Source: DATJGR01 sp963812255
GTDB lineage: Bacteria > Pseudomonadota > Gammaproteobacteria > Pseudomonadales > Azotimanducaceae
DNA: 64,000 nucleotides
Direction: 5' to 3'
Assembly: GCA_963812255.1 (NCBI GenBank)
Contig: CAWEUM010000003.1
Location: forward strand, 1,375,535-1,439,534
Shown: one piece after another, positions 62,630-64,000 of the stretch
How positions within the stretch are numbered: position 1 is the first letter of the stretch
Layout of the letters: every line of letters begins with the position of its first letter
The notes under the pieces: model-generated
The model's input: only the letters and a program-made list of their open reading frames with translations
Databases searched by the model: none
Told to the model about the DNA's origin: nothing
Translations under genes and position numbers: made by a program

Positions 62630-62861
62630 GCAAAACTCACTCAGCGCCCATTTGTGCGCTTGCTACATAATTCCGCTCTTGCCGACTACCGGCAACCGTC
62701 GATGCTGGACGCCATGATCGCCGACCACCTCGCTCCGAGCCGGAGAGCGCGATAGATCAGCATGAAGCTAGGAACTCATACAATCGTCGTCCATGCTTAC
62801 GTCGACTGGCATTGGCTGCTGCCGCCAAACACGGGTGCCGAGCCGCGTCGCTGATTCGTTC

Positions 62862-63689
62862 CTAGGCCTGCCCCAGAGCCACGTACGCCTGCACGTCGAA
62901 CTCTTTGAGCCCGGAATCCCGCAACAGCCTCGCGAACTCGTGGCCGGCGGCGCCCCGGATGGGGGGAGGGATGTTGCGCATTGCTGCGGCGGTCGGCGGT
63001 GATTCGATGGCCCATTTCTCCCAAAACTCCGTAGGGTCTGGGATGGGCCAGGGAACGACGATAGTCTCGACACGCACGCGGCGGAAGCCGGCCGCGCTGA
63101 GGCTGTCGGCGAGTGCCTCAACGCTGGGTGCGGACACCGGCCCGGCAGGTGGTTGCTGTGTCCCCATTGGTGCTCCAGGCTGGGCGCCGATGGCGGCAGC
63201 AATGGAGCGTCCGATGTAGGTTTGGAGCTGCGAGCTGCCGGGATGACCCGTGGTGGTGATGACTGCGCAACCACCGGGCCTCAGCACCCGGTGAAGTTCA
63301 GCGAGTGCTTTCGCCTGATCGGGAAAGAACTGCAGCCCAAAGCCGCAGCCGGCCGCATCGAAGCCGGCGTCGGGGAGATCGAGCGCTTGGCTGTCCATGC
63401 GGCGGACCTCGACGTTCGTTATCGCCACGCGTTCGAGCTTGGCGCGCAAGACGTCGAGCATACCTTCCGAGAAATCGGTCGCGATGACGGTGGCCCCGGC
63501 CGCATGAGCGGCCAGAGACATGGCACCGGTCCCCGCAGCAACGTCGATGTACCGTTGTCCCTCACCGATACCGGCAAGAGCAACGGCCCGGCGGGCGACC
63601 TCAGCGCTGAATGGCACAAAAAGGGCTTCGTAGTCGGAGGCTTTGTCGCCCCACGACTCAGGGAGTTCGTGGTGTACGCATTGGGACAT
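62862..63689 (-). CDS. class I SAM-dependent methyltransferase
   Basis: 275 residues. QRYIDVAAGTGAMSLAAHAA is motif I, VIATDFSEGMLDVLRAKLER motif II, FDAAGCGFGLQFFPDQAKAL the acidic/aromatic motif and LRPGGCAVITTTGHPGSSQL the post-motif strand. The C-terminal third (WPIPDPTEFWEKWAIESPPT) caps the active site. UbiE/Methyltransf_11 type; small-molecule substrate unknown. Confidence 0.9.
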   Translation of the reverse strand: MSQCVHHELPESWGDKASDYEALFVPFSAEVARRAVALAGIGEGQRYIDVAAGTGAMSLAAHAAGATVIATDFSEGMLDVLRAKLERVAITNVEVRRMDSQALDLPDAGFDAAGCGFGLQFFPDQAKALAELHRVLRPGGCAVITTTGHPGSSQLQTYIGRSIAAAIGAQPGAPMGTQQPPAGPVSAPSVEALADSLSAAGFRRVRVETIVVPWPIPDPTEFWEKWAIESPPTAAAMRNIPPPIRGAAGHEFARLLRDSGLKEFDVQAYVALGQA

Positions 63690-64000
63690 GCGTTGCCTCC
63701 TGCGGTCACACTATATGCACGCGGCGAAGCGCCAGACAGAGCTGTATCCCGTTGACAATCGGTTTCGACTCGACAAACGACTGTCTGTCGACTCAGAGTA
63801 CATGCGATTTGCACGACAAGAAAGGAGCGTCAGTTGATGTTGCTACATCGCTCGGCCCGCAGGACGGCATCGAATAGCGACATGCGCGAAATAGCAGTCG
63901 CGCGCGCGAATCACAAAGTTCGAATACAATCTTGGACCTTGGGGAGAACTGCGACGCCGGAAACGTCTGAAAATTCATGGAGTTAGATCGATACAGCGGA
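63690..64000. other. right-edge stretch with no gene seen
   Basis: 311 bp. It holds the promoter side of the methyltransferase gene and short open frames without coding pattern or ribosome sites. A gene may begin beyond the edge. Confidence 0.4.

Overview
The window reads as chromosomal DNA of a GC-rich gammaproteobacterium. The evidence is the core gene order: glyA-nrdR-ribD-ribH-nusB-thiL-pgpA, rpsF-rpsR-rplI-dnaB-radA, rlmB-rnr and xseB-ispA. Gram-negative outer-membrane and periplasmic proteins also occur: a type Vd patatin autotransporter, a DUF481 porin-like protein, lipoproteins and c-type cytochromes. I cannot name the genus. Most starts were chosen by family length, ribosome binding site and overlap with the neighbour; several are GTG.

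Layout. 1-9.1 kb: a truncated APC permease, a decayed peroxiredoxin-like gene, a three-gene overlapping operon (DTW-domain tRNA enzyme, flap-type exonuclease, patatin/POTRA/barrel protein), envelope proteins, and a cytochrome b / cytochrome c' pair. 9.4-26 kb: housekeeping genes for isoprenoid, phospholipid, thiamine, riboflavin and folate metabolism, ribosomal proteins, replication, RNA decay and translation (EttA). A palindromic GGGTCAGAG/CTCTGACCC repeat lies in three intergenic gaps. 26-31.6 kb: an island behind tRNA-Leu(CAG) with a stub of an integrase, a frameshifted phage-like gene, two different TIR-transmembrane-TPR proteins and the tail of a third TPR protein. 31.6-48.4 kb: mostly carbon metabolism. 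It holds an LLM oxidoreductase, an aldo/keto reductase, a PQQ dehydrogenase with its own heme c, an SDR, a FGGY sugar kinase, an APH-like kinase, a lactonase, KDPG aldolase, a cyclic-amidohydrolase-type deacetylase, a DgaE-like PLP lyase and a PhyH dioxygenase. An ArsR/SRPBCC pair with a visible operator and a glutamate symporter are also here.

48.6-62.7 kb is an accessory scrapyard behind tRNA-Ala(CGC). An integrase relic is fused to a glutathione-transferase relic. An IS30 element sits inside an IS3 element with a clean 3-bp target duplication. There are further IS3 pieces, an IS21 element with frameshifted istB, a pair of small genes broken by indels (one at a run of 14 C), a Cys-rich lipoprotein, and a lipase-like hydrolase with an Ada-type zinc tail. 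A YCII gene with an integron-type attC site behind it follows. Next comes an orphan type I-E-like CRISPR array with 11 repeats, irregular spacer lengths, no cas genes in the window and an IS3 scrap where its leader should be. A methyltransferase gene follows at the right edge.

How it fits together: the two tRNA-linked islands are the least explained parts. The TIR pair, the lipase/zinc-tail pair, the attC cassette and the CRISPR array are the best candidates for new biology. The 33.9-46.3 kb block looks like a pathway that oxidises, phosphorylates, deacetylates and deaminates an amino-sugar acid, and ends at KDPG aldolase.
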